This document shows, piece after piece, positions 35,087 through 43,620 of a stretch of 64,000 nt of DNA; position 1 is the stretch's first letter; each line of letters opens with the position of its first letter. The position numbers were made by a program, and so were the translations under genes. Below the pieces are notes generated by a model, which was not told where the DNA came from, did no database searches, and saw only the letters and a list, made by a program, of their open reading frames with translations. Source of the DNA: Klebsiella sp. BIGb0407. Its GTDB lineage: Bacteria > Pseudomonadota > Gammaproteobacteria > Enterobacterales > Enterobacteriaceae. Where the stretch lies: contig NZ_JANUEQ010000002.1 in the NCBI RefSeq assembly GCF_024807845.1, forward strand, positions 186,001-250,000, read 5' to 3'.

Positions 35087-36115
35087 ATGACGCAGATGAT
35101 TTCTAAAACCCAGCCTGAGGAAAAGCGCGCATCGCGTATCGACTTTATCGGCTTTTTTGAGCGCTTCGGGGTCCTGATTTTTATGATCCTGCTGCTGATT
35201 TTTTTCCAGACGCAGAACAGTAATTTCCTGAGCGAACGAAATATATTAAACATTCTTACTGAAGTTTCGATCTACGGGATCATTGCTATCGGTATGACCT
35301 TCGTCATTCTGACTGCGGGTATCGACCTCTCGGTTGGATCGATTCTTGCGCTCTGTGCCATGACCGCAGCCTACGTCATTAAAGGCGATAACTTTACCAC
35401 CGTTGATCCCGACGCCTGGGGCGGTCTGAGCTGGCTGTTAGCCATGGGTATTTGTCTGGCAATGGGTACGCTGATAGGACTGGTACAAGGGCTGGGTGTT
35501 ACCCGTCTGCGCCTGCCTCCTTTCATTGTCACCTTAGGCGGTATGACTATCTGGCGCGGACTGACGCTGGTAATTAACGATGGTGCACCGATAGCAGGGT
35601 TTGATGCCGGTTATCGCTGGTGGGGACGCGGGGAAATGCTCGGCATCTCCATTCCCATTTGGATCTTCGCTTTTGTTTCCATCATCGGTTATCTGGCACT
35701 GCATAAAACCCGCTGGGGACGCTTCGTCTATGCCATAGGCGGTAACCCTGAAGCTGCAAGACTGGCAGGGGTCAATGTCAAACGTGTGCTGGTCAGCGTT
35801 TATGTGGTGATTGGTTGCCTGGCAGGACTGGCAGGCTTTGTACTGAGTGCTCGCCTGGGAAGCGCTGAAGCGGTCGCCGGGATCTCCTTTGAATTACGCG
35901 TTATTGCCTCAGTCGTTATTGGCGGAACTTCCCTGATGGGTGGCTATGGCCGCATCAGTGGGACAATTATCGGCGCAATCATTATGGGCATTTTAATTAA
36001 TGGCCTGGTACTGATGAACGTTTCCGCTTACTACCAGCAAATTATTACCGGTCTGATTATCGTGCTGGCGGTTGCCTTTGATACCTATGCCAAGAGTCGT
36101 CGCGGCGCAATTTAG
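35087..36115 (+). CDS. Inositol ABC transporter, permease
   Basis: A 342-residue RbsC-family permease with about nine membrane segments. Family blocks are GMTFVILTAGIDLSVGSILAL, LPPFIVTLGGMTIWRGL, GGNPEAARLAGVNV and RVIASVVIGGTSLMGG. With the binding protein and ATPase it makes a complete importer; the substrate assignment to inositol rests on its place inside the iol operon. GGGAG precedes ATG 35087. Confidence 0.9.
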   Translation: MTQMISKTQPEEKRASRIDFIGFFERFGVLIFMILLLIFFQTQNSNFLSERNILNILTEVSIYGIIAIGMTFVILTAGIDLSVGSILALCAMTAAYVIKGDNFTTVDPDAWGGLSWLLAMGICLAMGTLIGLVQGLGVTRLRLPPFIVTLGGMTIWRGLTLVINDGAPIAGFDAGYRWWGRGEMLGISIPIWIFAFVSIIGYLALHKTRWGRFVYAIGGNPEAARLAGVNVKRVLVSVYVVIGCLAGLAGFVLSARLGSAEAVAGISFELRVIASVVIGGTSLMGGYGRISGTIIGAIIMGILINGLVLMNVSAYYQQIITGLIIVLAVAFDTYAKSRRGAI

Positions 36116-36129
36116 TTCAGGAGCATTTT

Positions 36130-37263
36130 ATGAAACAAGTAAGAATTGGTCTGATTGGCACCGGATATATTGGCAAAGCCCACGCGATTGCTTATGCCCA
36201 GGCACCGACAGTGTTTGAACTTCAAGGCCAGCTAGTACGTGAAATGGTGGCGGAAGTTACACCTGAGCTCGCTGAAAAACGCGCAGCGTCGTTTGGCTTC
36301 AACCGTTCGACGGGCGACTGGCGTGAGCTGGTGGCCGATCCCAATATTGATGTGGTGGATATTTGTTCCCCTAACCACCTTCATAAAGAGATGGCACTGG
36401 AGGCGATTCGTCACGGGAAACACGTCTACTCTGAAAAACCACTGGCGCTTAATGCCCGTGATGCAAAACAGATGGTTGATGCGGCGCGCGAGGCAGGCGT
36501 GAAAACACTGGTGGGTTTCAACTATATGAAAAACCCTACCGCCAAGCTGGCAAAACAGATAATCCAGCGCGGTGAAATCGGGGAAATTATCCATTTCTAC
36601 GGCACACATAACGAAGACTATATGGCCGACCCGCTGGTGCCCATTCACTGGCACTGCTTTAAAGAAACAGCCGGACTGGGTGCATTAGGGGATTTATCCG
36701 CGCATATCGTCAATATGGCGCAATACCTGGTGGGCGATATTGAGCAAGTGTGCGGCGATTTAAAAATTGTCGTCCCGGAGCGTCCAGCCTATGCCGGTAG
36801 TAGCGAAATGGTCAGGGTTGAAAACGAAGATCAGGCTCATGCAATGGTGCGTTTTTCCGGGGGTGCACAAGGCATTATCGAAACCTCGCGGGTTGCCAGT
36901 GGCCGCAAGATGGGGCTGACATGGACAATTACCGGTACCAAAGGCGCGATGACCTTTACTCAGGAACGCATGGCAGAGCTGAAACTGTATCTGCAAGACG
37001 ATCCTGAAGGACGTCAGGGATTCCGTACCTTACTGGTAGGCCCCGCTCATCCGGATTATGGATCCTTCTGTATGGGTGCAGGCCACGGGATTGGTTTTAA
37101 CGATCAAAAAACCGTCGAAATACGTGATCTTATTGATGGTATTGCGGGCGATAAACCGCTATGGCCTGACTTTGAAGAAGGCTGGAAAGTTTCACGTATT
37201 CTCGATGCTATCGCCCTGTCTCATCAGGACGGCCGCTGGGTGAAAGTATCTGACATTGTCTAA
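36130..37263 (+). CDS. Second Gfo/Idh/MocA inositol dehydrogenase
   Basis: A 377-residue NAD(P)-dependent oxidoreductase with the Rossmann motif GLIGTGYIGKAHAIAYA, the Lys motif SEKPLALN and a putative catalytic His block (LGALGDLSAHIVNMAQYL). It is larger than IolG and different in sequence. Paralogues in iol operons oxidise scyllo- or D-chiro-inositol or rework the keto-inositol. It lies between the permease and iolC with 14- and 9-bp gaps, so it is part of the pathway. The exact isomer cannot be read. Confidence 0.8.
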   Translation: MKQVRIGLIGTGYIGKAHAIAYAQAPTVFELQGQLVREMVAEVTPELAEKRAASFGFNRSTGDWRELVADPNIDVVDICSPNHLHKEMALEAIRHGKHVYSEKPLALNARDAKQMVDAAREAGVKTLVGFNYMKNPTAKLAKQIIQRGEIGEIIHFYGTHNEDYMADPLVPIHWHCFKETAGLGALGDLSAHIVNMAQYLVGDIEQVCGDLKIVVPERPAYAGSSEMVRVENEDQAHAMVRFSGGAQGIIETSRVASGRKMGLTWTITGTKGAMTFTQERMAELKLYLQDDPEGRQGFRTLLVGPAHPDYGSFCMGAGHGIGFNDQKTVEIRDLIDGIAGDKPLWPDFEEGWKVSRILDAIALSHQDGRWVKVSDIV

Positions 37264-37272
37264 GGACCAAGA

Positions 37273-39186
37273 ATGAAACAAAAACAATTGGATCTTATTT
37301 GCATGGGACGCGTGGCCGTCGATCTTTACAGTCAGCAGATTGGTGCCCGACTTGAAGATGCCACCAGTTTTTCCCGCTATCTTGGCGGTTCATCGGGTAA
37401 CGTAGCTTATGGCACCGCGCGCCAGGGACTAAAATCGTCAATGCTGGCACGGGTAGGCGATGAGCATATGGGGCGTTTTCTGCGTGAAGAGCTGACTCAG
37501 GTGGGCTGTGATACCAGCCATCTGATAACTGATACCGAGCGACTCACCGCCCTGGTATTACTCGGCATTAAAGACAGGGATACCTTTCCGCTAATTTTCT
37601 TCCGTGAGAACTGCGCTGATATGGCGATTACCTCGGACGATTTCAGCGAAGAGTACATCGCCTCTGCCCGCTGTCTGGCGATTACCGGCACCCATCTTTC
37701 CAACCCACGCACTCGGGATGCCGTGCTGACAGCGCTGAAATATGCGCGCCGTAACGAAGTACGTACCGCACTGGATATCGACTATCGTCCGGTATTGTGG
37801 GGTCTGACGGCACTGGGTGATGGTGAAACGCGTTTTATCGCCGCAGAACAAGTGACACAACAGTTGCAGTCAGTCCTGCATTTATTTGATGTCGTAGTAG
37901 GTACCGAAGAAGAGTTTCATATCGCCGGAGGAACGACCGATACCCTGCAAGCGCTCAAGCAAGTACGTGAAGTCACTGGAGCAACTCTGGTTTGTAAGCG
38001 CGGGGCGCAAGGGTGCTCTGTCTTTACCGGGCCCATTCCCGACTCACTGGATGGCGGCATTAATGTTTCCGGCGTACGCGTTGAAGTGCTCAATGTACTG
38101 GGTGCTGGGGATGCCTTTATGTCCGGTTTACTGCGCGGCTATATTAATGATGAAGGCTGGGTTCAGTCTTGTCGTTATGCCAATGCCTGTGGTGCCCTGG
38201 TGGTATCCCGCCACGGCTGCGCTCCTGCTATGCCGGGTAAAATCGAACTGGATGACTACCTGGCGCGTGAAGAGTCCGTTCCACGTCCCGATCTCGACGC
38301 TCACTTAAACCATCTTCACCGGGTCATTTCCCGTCGCCGTCAGTGGCCGGAACTCTGTGTGATGGCATTTGACCATCGCAGCCAGTTAGCCGAAATGGCC
38401 CTGCAAAGTGGCGCCGACTTACGCCGCATCCCGGCGCTAAAACAACTGATCCTACAAGCCAGCCGGGAAGCGGCGAAAAGTGCCGACCTGGAAGGAAAAG
38501 CAGGCTTATTGTGTGACGGGACCTTTGGTCAGGATGCACTGAATGCGATTACCGGCGAAGGCTGGTGGATTGGTCGCCCGATAGAACTGCCGGGTTCACG
38601 GCCGCTGGAAATGGAACACGGCAATATTGGCTCGCAGCTGATCAGCTGGCCACAGGAACACATCGTTAAATGCCTGGTTTTTTTCCACCCGGAAGATGCC
38701 CATGGTTTACGTCTTGAGCAGGAACAAAAAGTTGCTGAGATCTATCAGGCCTGCTGCCAGTCAGGGCATGAATTGCTGCTAGAGGTCATTTTACCTGCCG
38801 ATATGCCGCGCAATGACGACTTATATCTGCGCGCGATTTCCCGCTTCTACAATCTTGGCATTTATCCGGACTGGTGGAAATTACCGCCACTGGGCGATGA
38901 AGGCTGGACCGCGCTGAGTGCCTTGATCGAAAAACGCGATCCTCATTGTCGTGGCGTGGTGATCCTCGGTCTCGATGCGCCGGTCTCTGTGCTGCGTGAC
39001 GGATTTAATACCGCAGCAAATTACCCGATTGTTAAAGGATTTGCCGTCGGTCGCACCATCTTTGGTGAGCCATCGCAGGCCTGGCTGAAGCGTGAAATTG
39101 ACGATGCCGAGCTGGTGAACCGTATTCGGAATAACTATTTGCAGCTGATTGCCCTGTGGCGTGAGCGCGGCCAGACTATATCTTGA
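37273..39186 (+). CDS. iolC: 5-dehydro-2-deoxygluconokinase fused to DUF2090 aldolase-like domain
   Basis: A 637-residue two-domain protein. Residues 1-about 330 are a PfkB-family kinase (YLGGSSGNVAYGTARQGL, catalytic Asp in NVLGAGDAFMSGLL). Residues about 345-637 are a DUF2090 TIM-barrel-like domain (VMAFDHRSQLAEMA, GILCDGTFG-like LLCDGTFGQDAL, KCLVFFHPED, VKGFAVGRTIF). The kinase phosphorylates 2-deoxy-5-keto-gluconate. No separate iolJ aldolase gene is present, so the C-terminal domain may split the product into DHAP and malonate semialdehyde; that is inference. It ends 10 bp before iolE. Confidence 0.9.
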   Translation: MKQKQLDLICMGRVAVDLYSQQIGARLEDATSFSRYLGGSSGNVAYGTARQGLKSSMLARVGDEHMGRFLREELTQVGCDTSHLITDTERLTALVLLGIKDRDTFPLIFFRENCADMAITSDDFSEEYIASARCLAITGTHLSNPRTRDAVLTALKYARRNEVRTALDIDYRPVLWGLTALGDGETRFIAAEQVTQQLQSVLHLFDVVVGTEEEFHIAGGTTDTLQALKQVREVTGATLVCKRGAQGCSVFTGPIPDSLDGGINVSGVRVEVLNVLGAGDAFMSGLLRGYINDEGWVQSCRYANACGALVVSRHGCAPAMPGKIELDDYLAREESVPRPDLDAHLNHLHRVISRRRQWPELCVMAFDHRSQLAEMALQSGADLRRIPALKQLILQASREAAKSADLEGKAGLLCDGTFGQDALNAITGEGWWIGRPIELPGSRPLEMEHGNIGSQLISWPQEHIVKCLVFFHPEDAHGLRLEQEQKVAEIYQACCQSGHELLLEVILPADMPRNDDLYLRAISRFYNLGIYPDWWKLPPLGDEGWTALSALIEKRDPHCRGVVILGLDAPVSVLRDGFNTAANYPIVKGFAVGRTIFGEPSQAWLKREIDDAELVNRIRNNYLQLIALWRERGQTIS

Positions 39187-39196
39187 GGAGAACATC

Positions 39197-40087
39197 ATGA
39201 CCGTACATTTAGGTATTAATCCACTGACCTGGACCAATGACGACTTGCCTTCACTGGGCTCCGATACATCGCTTGAGACTTGTCTTAGCGAAGGAAAAGA
39301 AGCAGGGTTTGAAGGGTTTGAGCTGGGTAATAAATTTCCAAGAACGGCAGCCGTACTGGGCCCGATTCTCGCTCAGCATGACTTAAAACTGGTTTCCGGC
39401 TGGTATTCCGGCCGCTTGCTGGAGCGAAGCGTAGAAGAAGAAATTGAGGCGGTACAGTCGCACCTGACTTTATTGCGTGAACTTGGCTCGAAGGTACTGG
39501 TCTTTGCCGAAGTCTCTGACTGTATTCACGGTGAGCAGCAGACACCCGTTCATCTGCGGGCACGCTTTCCGGCCGAACGCTGGCAGGAATATGGTGAAAA
39601 ACTCACCGCTTTTGCCCGCTATACTCAGCAACAGGGCGTGCAAATTGCTTATCACCACCATATGGGCACGGTGATTGAAAGTGCTCAGGATGTCGATAAC
39701 CTGATGACGCATACCGGCCCGGAAGTCGGGCTGCTGCTGGATACTGGTCACCTGACCTTTGCCGGGGCAGATCCACTCGCTGTGGCACAACGCTGGATTT
39801 CCCGTATCAACCACGTTCACTGTAAGGACGTGCGTGCAGACGTGCTGGCCGAAGTGAAAAACCGTAAAACCAGCTTCCTTGATGCGGTGTTAAGTGGCGT
39901 ATTCACCGTTCCGGGAGATGGCTGTGTAGACTATCCGCCTATCATGGCATTGCTTAAACAGCACGGCTATCAAGGCTGGTTAGTGGTAGAAGCAGAGCAG
40001 GACCCGGCGATTGCCCATCCGCTGACTTATGCCCGTCTCGGCTACAATAATCTGAGTAATCTGGCGCGTAATGCCGGGCTGATTTAA
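39197..40087 (+). CDS. iolE: 2-keto-myo-inositol (inosose) dehydratase
   Basis: A 296-residue xylose-isomerase-like TIM barrel beginning VHLGINPLTWTNDDLPSLG, with metal-binding blocks such as YHHHMGTVIE, LLLDTGHLTFAG and INHVHCKDVR. It dehydrates scyllo-inosose to the diketone used by IolD. ATG 39197 (TTGAGGAGAACATC upstream) is chosen; an earlier in-frame ATG overlaps iolC and adds residues unlike the family. iolB follows after 9 bp. Confidence 0.92.
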   Translation: MTVHLGINPLTWTNDDLPSLGSDTSLETCLSEGKEAGFEGFELGNKFPRTAAVLGPILAQHDLKLVSGWYSGRLLERSVEEEIEAVQSHLTLLRELGSKVLVFAEVSDCIHGEQQTPVHLRARFPAERWQEYGEKLTAFARYTQQQGVQIAYHHHMGTVIESAQDVDNLMTHTGPEVGLLLDTGHLTFAGADPLAVAQRWISRINHVHCKDVRADVLAEVKNRKTSFLDAVLSGVFTVPGDGCVDYPPIMALLKQHGYQGWLVVEAEQDPAIAHPLTYARLGYNNLSNLARNAGLI

Positions 40088-40096
40088 GGGGGAGCG

Positions 40097-40915
40097 ATGT
40101 CCGAGTTACTTTCACGCTGGCAGTCACCGAATCACCAGGGACGTACCCAGTCCGTCACGCCTGAAAATGCGGGATGGGGTTATGTGGGCTTTGAAGTTTA
40201 TCAGTTAAATGCCGGTCAGAAGCTATCATTACCGGCAGTGTCTGAGGAGCGTTGTCTGGTGCTGGTTGCCGGACGTGCAACGATTGATACCCCTTCATCA
40301 AGCTTCCCGAATATCGGTGAACGGATGAACCCCTTTGAACGGCTTAAGCCCTGGGCGGTATATGTCACTTCAGGTGAGACAATCGAGGTCGAGGCGCTGA
40401 CCCCGCTAGAGCTGGCGGTCTGTGCCGCTCCAGGCCAAGGTACCTACCCGACCCGATTGATTGCTCCGCAGGATATTGATGCCGAGGCTCGAGGTAAAGG
40501 ACATAACCAGCGTTATGTCCATAATATTCTGCCGGAAGATAAACCGGCTGATAGTCTGCTGGTGGTGGAAGTCTATACCAATGAAGGCTGTACCAGCTCT
40601 TACCCCAGCCATAAGCATGATACCGATAATCCGCCAGAGGAAACCTATCTCGAAGAGACCTATTATCATCGGCTAAATCCACCCCAGGGTTTTTGTATGC
40701 AGCGGGTTTACACCGACGATCGCTCACTGGACGAGTGTATGGCAGTCTATGATAAAGACGTGGTTAAAGTTCCGAAAGGCTACCACCCGGTTGCGACCAT
40801 CGCAGGCTATGATAGCTATTACCTCAATGTGATGGCCGGCCCGGTACGTAAATGGCTGTTTACCTGGGAAAAGGACCACCTCTGGGTAAATGGCGAAAGC
40901 TACGCTAAAGACTAG
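40097..40915 (+). CDS. iolB: 5-deoxy-glucuronate isomerase
   Basis: A 272-residue KduI/IolB-family bicupin. Metal-ligand-rich blocks are visible (SYPSHKHDTDN...EETYYHRLNPPQGF and KGYHPVATIAGYDSYYLNVMAG). It isomerises 5-deoxy-glucuronate to 2-deoxy-5-keto-gluconate, the IolC substrate. GGGGGAG precedes ATG 40097. It is the last gene of the operon and is followed by a GC-rich hairpin. Confidence 0.92.
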   Translation: MSELLSRWQSPNHQGRTQSVTPENAGWGYVGFEVYQLNAGQKLSLPAVSEERCLVLVAGRATIDTPSSSFPNIGERMNPFERLKPWAVYVTSGETIEVEALTPLELAVCAAPGQGTYPTRLIAPQDIDAEARGKGHNQRYVHNILPEDKPADSLLVVEVYTNEGCTSSYPSHKHDTDNPPEETYLEETYYHRLNPPQGFCMQRVYTDDRSLDECMAVYDKDVVKVPKGYHPVATIAGYDSYYLNVMAGPVRKWLFTWEKDHLWVNGESYAKD

Positions 40916-40922
40916 TTGTAAT

Positions 40923-40946
40923 ACTGCCGCCTTATGAGGCGGCGGT
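40923..40946 (+). terminator. Hairpin terminator after iolB
   Basis: ACTGCCGCC / GGCGGCGGT (one wobble pair) with a 6-nt loop, followed by GTTAATAG, 8 bp after the stop. The T tract is weak. Confidence 0.6.
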
Positions 40947-41015
40947 GTTAATAGTGAGTTCAGATAACGGTCGTTAATACAGCGATAGCTACGCCTCATC
41001 ATTTGAAAATGTATT

Positions 41016-41309
41016 TTATAGCACTGAACGAACCCAATGACTTTGTATCTTCATATCATCAGACACTTTCTTATCTTTAGGTAAAAACATAAGATCATGA
41101 TAAATCATAGCTTCTATAACCGCCTTGACGTATTTTCGCGGAGCTATAGTCGCATCCTGGAAAGTAACGATTACCAGAGGGTCTGGGGCACTATTACTCA
41201 ATAACCGAGCATGATACAGACCAGTATAATGAGGAGAAGAACCCGGGGTTTTGTTTGAATCTTTAGCTAAGGGGGTATACAGCTCGGTCGCCATGAACTG
41301 TACTATCAT
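41016..41309 (-). CDS. Hypothetical protein, third of three overlapping small genes
   Basis: A 97-residue protein I do not recognise (MIVQFMATELYTPLAKDS...). It has no signal peptide or membrane segment. It overlaps the preceding gene by 47 bp in another frame. GAGAT lies before ATG 41309; a second ATG at 41294 is possible. The order of three overlapping codirectional frames could be a true small operon or one gene broken by a frameshift. It is followed by no clear terminator and converges with iolB. Confidence 0.4.
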   Translation of the reverse strand: MIVQFMATELYTPLAKDSNKTPGSSPHYTGLYHARLLSNSAPDPLVIVTFQDATIAPRKYVKAVIEAMIYHDLMFLPKDKKVSDDMKIQSHWVRSVL

Positions 41310-41487
41310 AGATCTCTATATAGCCTTGTTCTTCCCAGATTTCCTGGAGCTGTAGTAGGTCATCATCATAGTCTTCTTGTATTTCAACGTCATATCCGAA
41401 CTTGATGCTGGTGGAAGCAAACTTTGCAGATACTTCCACTCTCGAAATATAAATATGCTTCTCTTTATCCGACGTATTGCTGGACAA
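41263..41487 (-). CDS. Hypothetical acidic protein, second of three overlapping small genes
   Basis: A 74-residue, acidic protein (YDVEIQEDYDDDLLQLQ) with a TTG start at 41487, overlapping the 57-codon gene upstream by 23 bp and the 97-codon gene downstream by 47 bp. I recognise no family. The non-ATG start with overlap suggests translation coupled to the upstream gene. Confidence 0.4.
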   Translation of the reverse strand: MSSNTSDKEKHIYISRVEVSAKFASTSIKFGYDVEIQEDYDDDLLQLQEIWEEQGYIEIYDSTVHGDRAVYPLS

Positions 41488-41638
41488 CGTGATAACCTTC
41501 CGTGGTTAAATCCCTACGACGAAGTTCCTGTAACTGTGCTTTACGCTCTTCTCTTGAACCCGTCAAATGAACGCTGCCACTTTTACGAGAAATACTCAGA
41601 ATTTCAACAATCTCTTTTTGTGTTGGAGTCTGCTTCAT
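41465..41638 (-). CDS. Small hypothetical protein, first of three overlapping small genes
   Basis: A 57-residue protein starting MKQTPTQKEIVEILSISRK, rich in Lys/Arg/Glu with a predicted helical middle (GSREERKAQLQELRRRD). A strong ribosome site (GGAGGTT) lies 7-8 nt before ATG 41638, the best initiation signal of the three. Small basic size and a coupled partner are seen in toxin-antitoxin pairs, but no family is recognised. Confidence 0.55.
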   Translation of the reverse strand: MKQTPTQKEIVEILSISRKSGSVHLTGSREERKAQLQELRRRDLTTEGYHVVQQYVG

Positions 41639-41889
41639 AGATAACCTCCAGTTAATCTATTTTAGTAGTATAAAGTATAATCAATTCAAAGAAAAATCCT
41701 TTAAAATATCTGAAGATGCGTTTTATAACGTCTCTGATTAAAAATATACCAAAAAACACCCATTTAACTTTAAACACAGCCTGGATGCTGCTGTCAAAAA
41801 TCCTGTCGAATCACAGAGTTTATCTATATGTATCGACAGAATTTTCTCAGCGTCTATAAGTAACTCAAATTATTTCGAGTATCATGGAA

Positions 41890-42450
41890 TTAAAAACGAT
41901 AACCAACACCAAGATTCAATCCATTGATTGATATATTTTCATTATATTTAGTATGGGTTCCTTCATAGCCGATATTAACCGATATATTCTCAATCGGATT
42001 AATAGCAATACCTGCACCATAAGCAATGGAAGTGGCGTTTCCTTTGTATTGTTCTGAATACTGAGTTAAGTAAGTTGTTTTCCTCTCTATTTTTGTATGA
42101 GCCAGTCCGACCAGCACATATAGACTGATGTCATCATGAATACGATATGCGGGACCGGCCAACAGAGAGTAATATTTCATATTTATTTTTGAATCATAAC
42201 CACTAGAATTCTCCCGGAGTGAATAGCTGTCATCTCCTTTCATCGATGTAAATGAACTGATAAAACTGACTTGAGAATCCCATTCGTAACGGTACTGGGC
42301 ATTGACTCCACGAATATTTTTAAAATCCTGAACCTTACTCTGCGCATAGCCGAGCGAAACAGTATGATTGTTGTCTTCACTGACACTGGCATTAGCGCTA
42401 ATCATGATAAATGAAGATAACAAACACCCAATAACCACTTTCCTTGACAT
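41890..42450 (-). CDS. Ail/OmpX/Lom-family outer-membrane protein
   Basis: A 186-residue protein with a signal peptide (ending near SANASVS) and alternating-hydrophobicity strands of an eight-stranded barrel. It begins HTVSLGYAQSKVQDFKNIRG and ends with the family's terminal aromatic strand (GLNLGVGYRF). The YSLLAGPAYRIHDDISLYVLVG block is characteristic of Ail/PagC/OmpX proteins, which act in adhesion, serum resistance or envelope stress. AGGAT precedes ATG 42450. It is monocistronic. Confidence 0.85.
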   Translation of the reverse strand: MSRKVVIGCLLSSFIMISANASVSEDNNHTVSLGYAQSKVQDFKNIRGVNAQYRYEWDSQVSFISSFTSMKGDDSYSLRENSSGYDSKINMKYYSLLAGPAYRIHDDISLYVLVGLAHTKIERKTTYLTQYSEQYKGNATSIAYGAGIAINPIENISVNIGYEGTHTKYNENISINGLNLGVGYRF

Positions 42451-42732
42451 AAAATATCCTTTTAAATAAACCTGTTAATTAAGCAACTAAATTAGATATG
42501 AAAAAAGTGGTTTTGATAAGAGGGGTTTTAGATGAAAGAACAATATAAAACATAAAATAATCGTTTTCTGAAAATTAATTTATCCGAAAAACCAAATCAG
42601 ATATTAACAACTTCATTGGGTCTATTAGCAGAGTAATAAATTCAGAAACTACAGAAGACTAAAACATCTATACTCTGGCATAACGATATGCGTATACTTT
42701 GCGTTAGTCTCCCTCAGGTTACAGAGTATGAT

Positions 42733-43596
42733 ATGTCCAGCCCGATAGATATTATCTCCTGCATTAATGAGCGTTTCCCCACCCTCACCCCAGCTGAAAA
42801 ACGGATTGCACAGTTTATTTTAGATGATGTGAAAATGACTATCACACTGCCGATCGCAGAACTAGCGCGTCTGACACAAAGTAGCCAGGCCACTGTTACG
42901 CGTTTTGCTCGCAGCGTGGGCTGCAAAGATGTCAGGGAGCTAAAGCTAAAAATGGGTCAGGCGCTGGCTGTCGGACAGCGTTTTATTCTGGATAGCCCGG
43001 ATTTTGAGGGGGTGTCTGGGGTTTATGATGCAATCATTCGGGTATTAGACATCAATAAACGCTCCCTGGATATCTCGCTAATAAAACAGGCGATATCCTG
43101 GATAAATGACGCTCGCCAGATTGTCGTTATCGGTATGGGGGGGGGATCGACAATCTGTGCCAGCGAGCTTCAAAATCGACTCTTTCGCTTAGGGTTGCCC
43201 GTTGTCAGCCATAATGACGGCTTACTGGTTCGTATGATCTGTGCGGCTGTCAGTCCCAGAGATGTCGTTATCGCATTATCATTGAGCGGGCAAACTCCGG
43301 AAATAGTAGAGAGCTCTGCGATTGCCCGTCACTATGGTGCCAGGGTTATCGCCATTACCCCAAAGCAGACATTACTTGCCACCGAGGTAAACCTGGTGCT
43401 CCCGCTTTATATTGAAGAGAACGACTCAATCTTCAAACCCAGCGCTTCACGTTTTGCGATGCTTGCACTGGTTGATGTCCTGGCGACGGAAGCCGCAATG
43501 GCAAATAAAGCACAGGCAAAAGATAGCCTGCGCCGAATTAAACTCGCCCTTGATAGCCATCGTGGAGGAGGTGACCGTCAGCCGATTGGCGATTGA
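42733..43596 (+). CDS. RpiR-family regulator, D-amino-acid cluster
   Basis: A 287-residue RpiR-type regulator: HTH at about 1-75 (TPAEKRIAQFILDDV, TQSSQATVTRFARSVGC) and a SIS domain at about 120-265 (QIVVIGMGGGSTICASEL, IALSLSGQTPEIVESS). ATG 42733 is chosen because the following MSSPIDIISCINERF is the normal family start; the earlier in-frame ATG 42688 adds an unconserved leader. The SIS phosphate-loop codons contain nine consecutive G at 43137-43145. It is convergent with the deacylase gene. RpiR regulators of this sort often accompany D-aminoacylase and D-amino acid deaminase genes. Confidence 0.85.
   Translation: MSSPIDIISCINERFPTLTPAEKRIAQFILDDVKMTITLPIAELARLTQSSQATVTRFARSVGCKDVRELKLKMGQALAVGQRFILDSPDFEGVSGVYDAIIRVLDINKRSLDISLIKQAISWINDARQIVVIGMGGGSTICASELQNRLFRLGLPVVSHNDGLLVRMICAAVSPRDVVIALSLSGQTPEIVESSAIARHYGARVIAITPKQTLLATEVNLVLPLYIEENDSIFKPSASRFAMLALVDVLATEAAMANKAQAKDSLRRIKLALDSHRGGGDRQPIGD
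43137..43145 (+). repeat. Poly-G tract (G9) inside an RpiR gene
   Basis: Nine uninterrupted G in the codons of the GMGGGS loop of the SIS domain. A gain or loss of one G would truncate the regulator soon after. It is the longest G run I noticed in the window. Confidence 0.85.
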
Positions 43597-43620
43597 CTTA
43601 ATATCCTCGGGTGAGGATTG

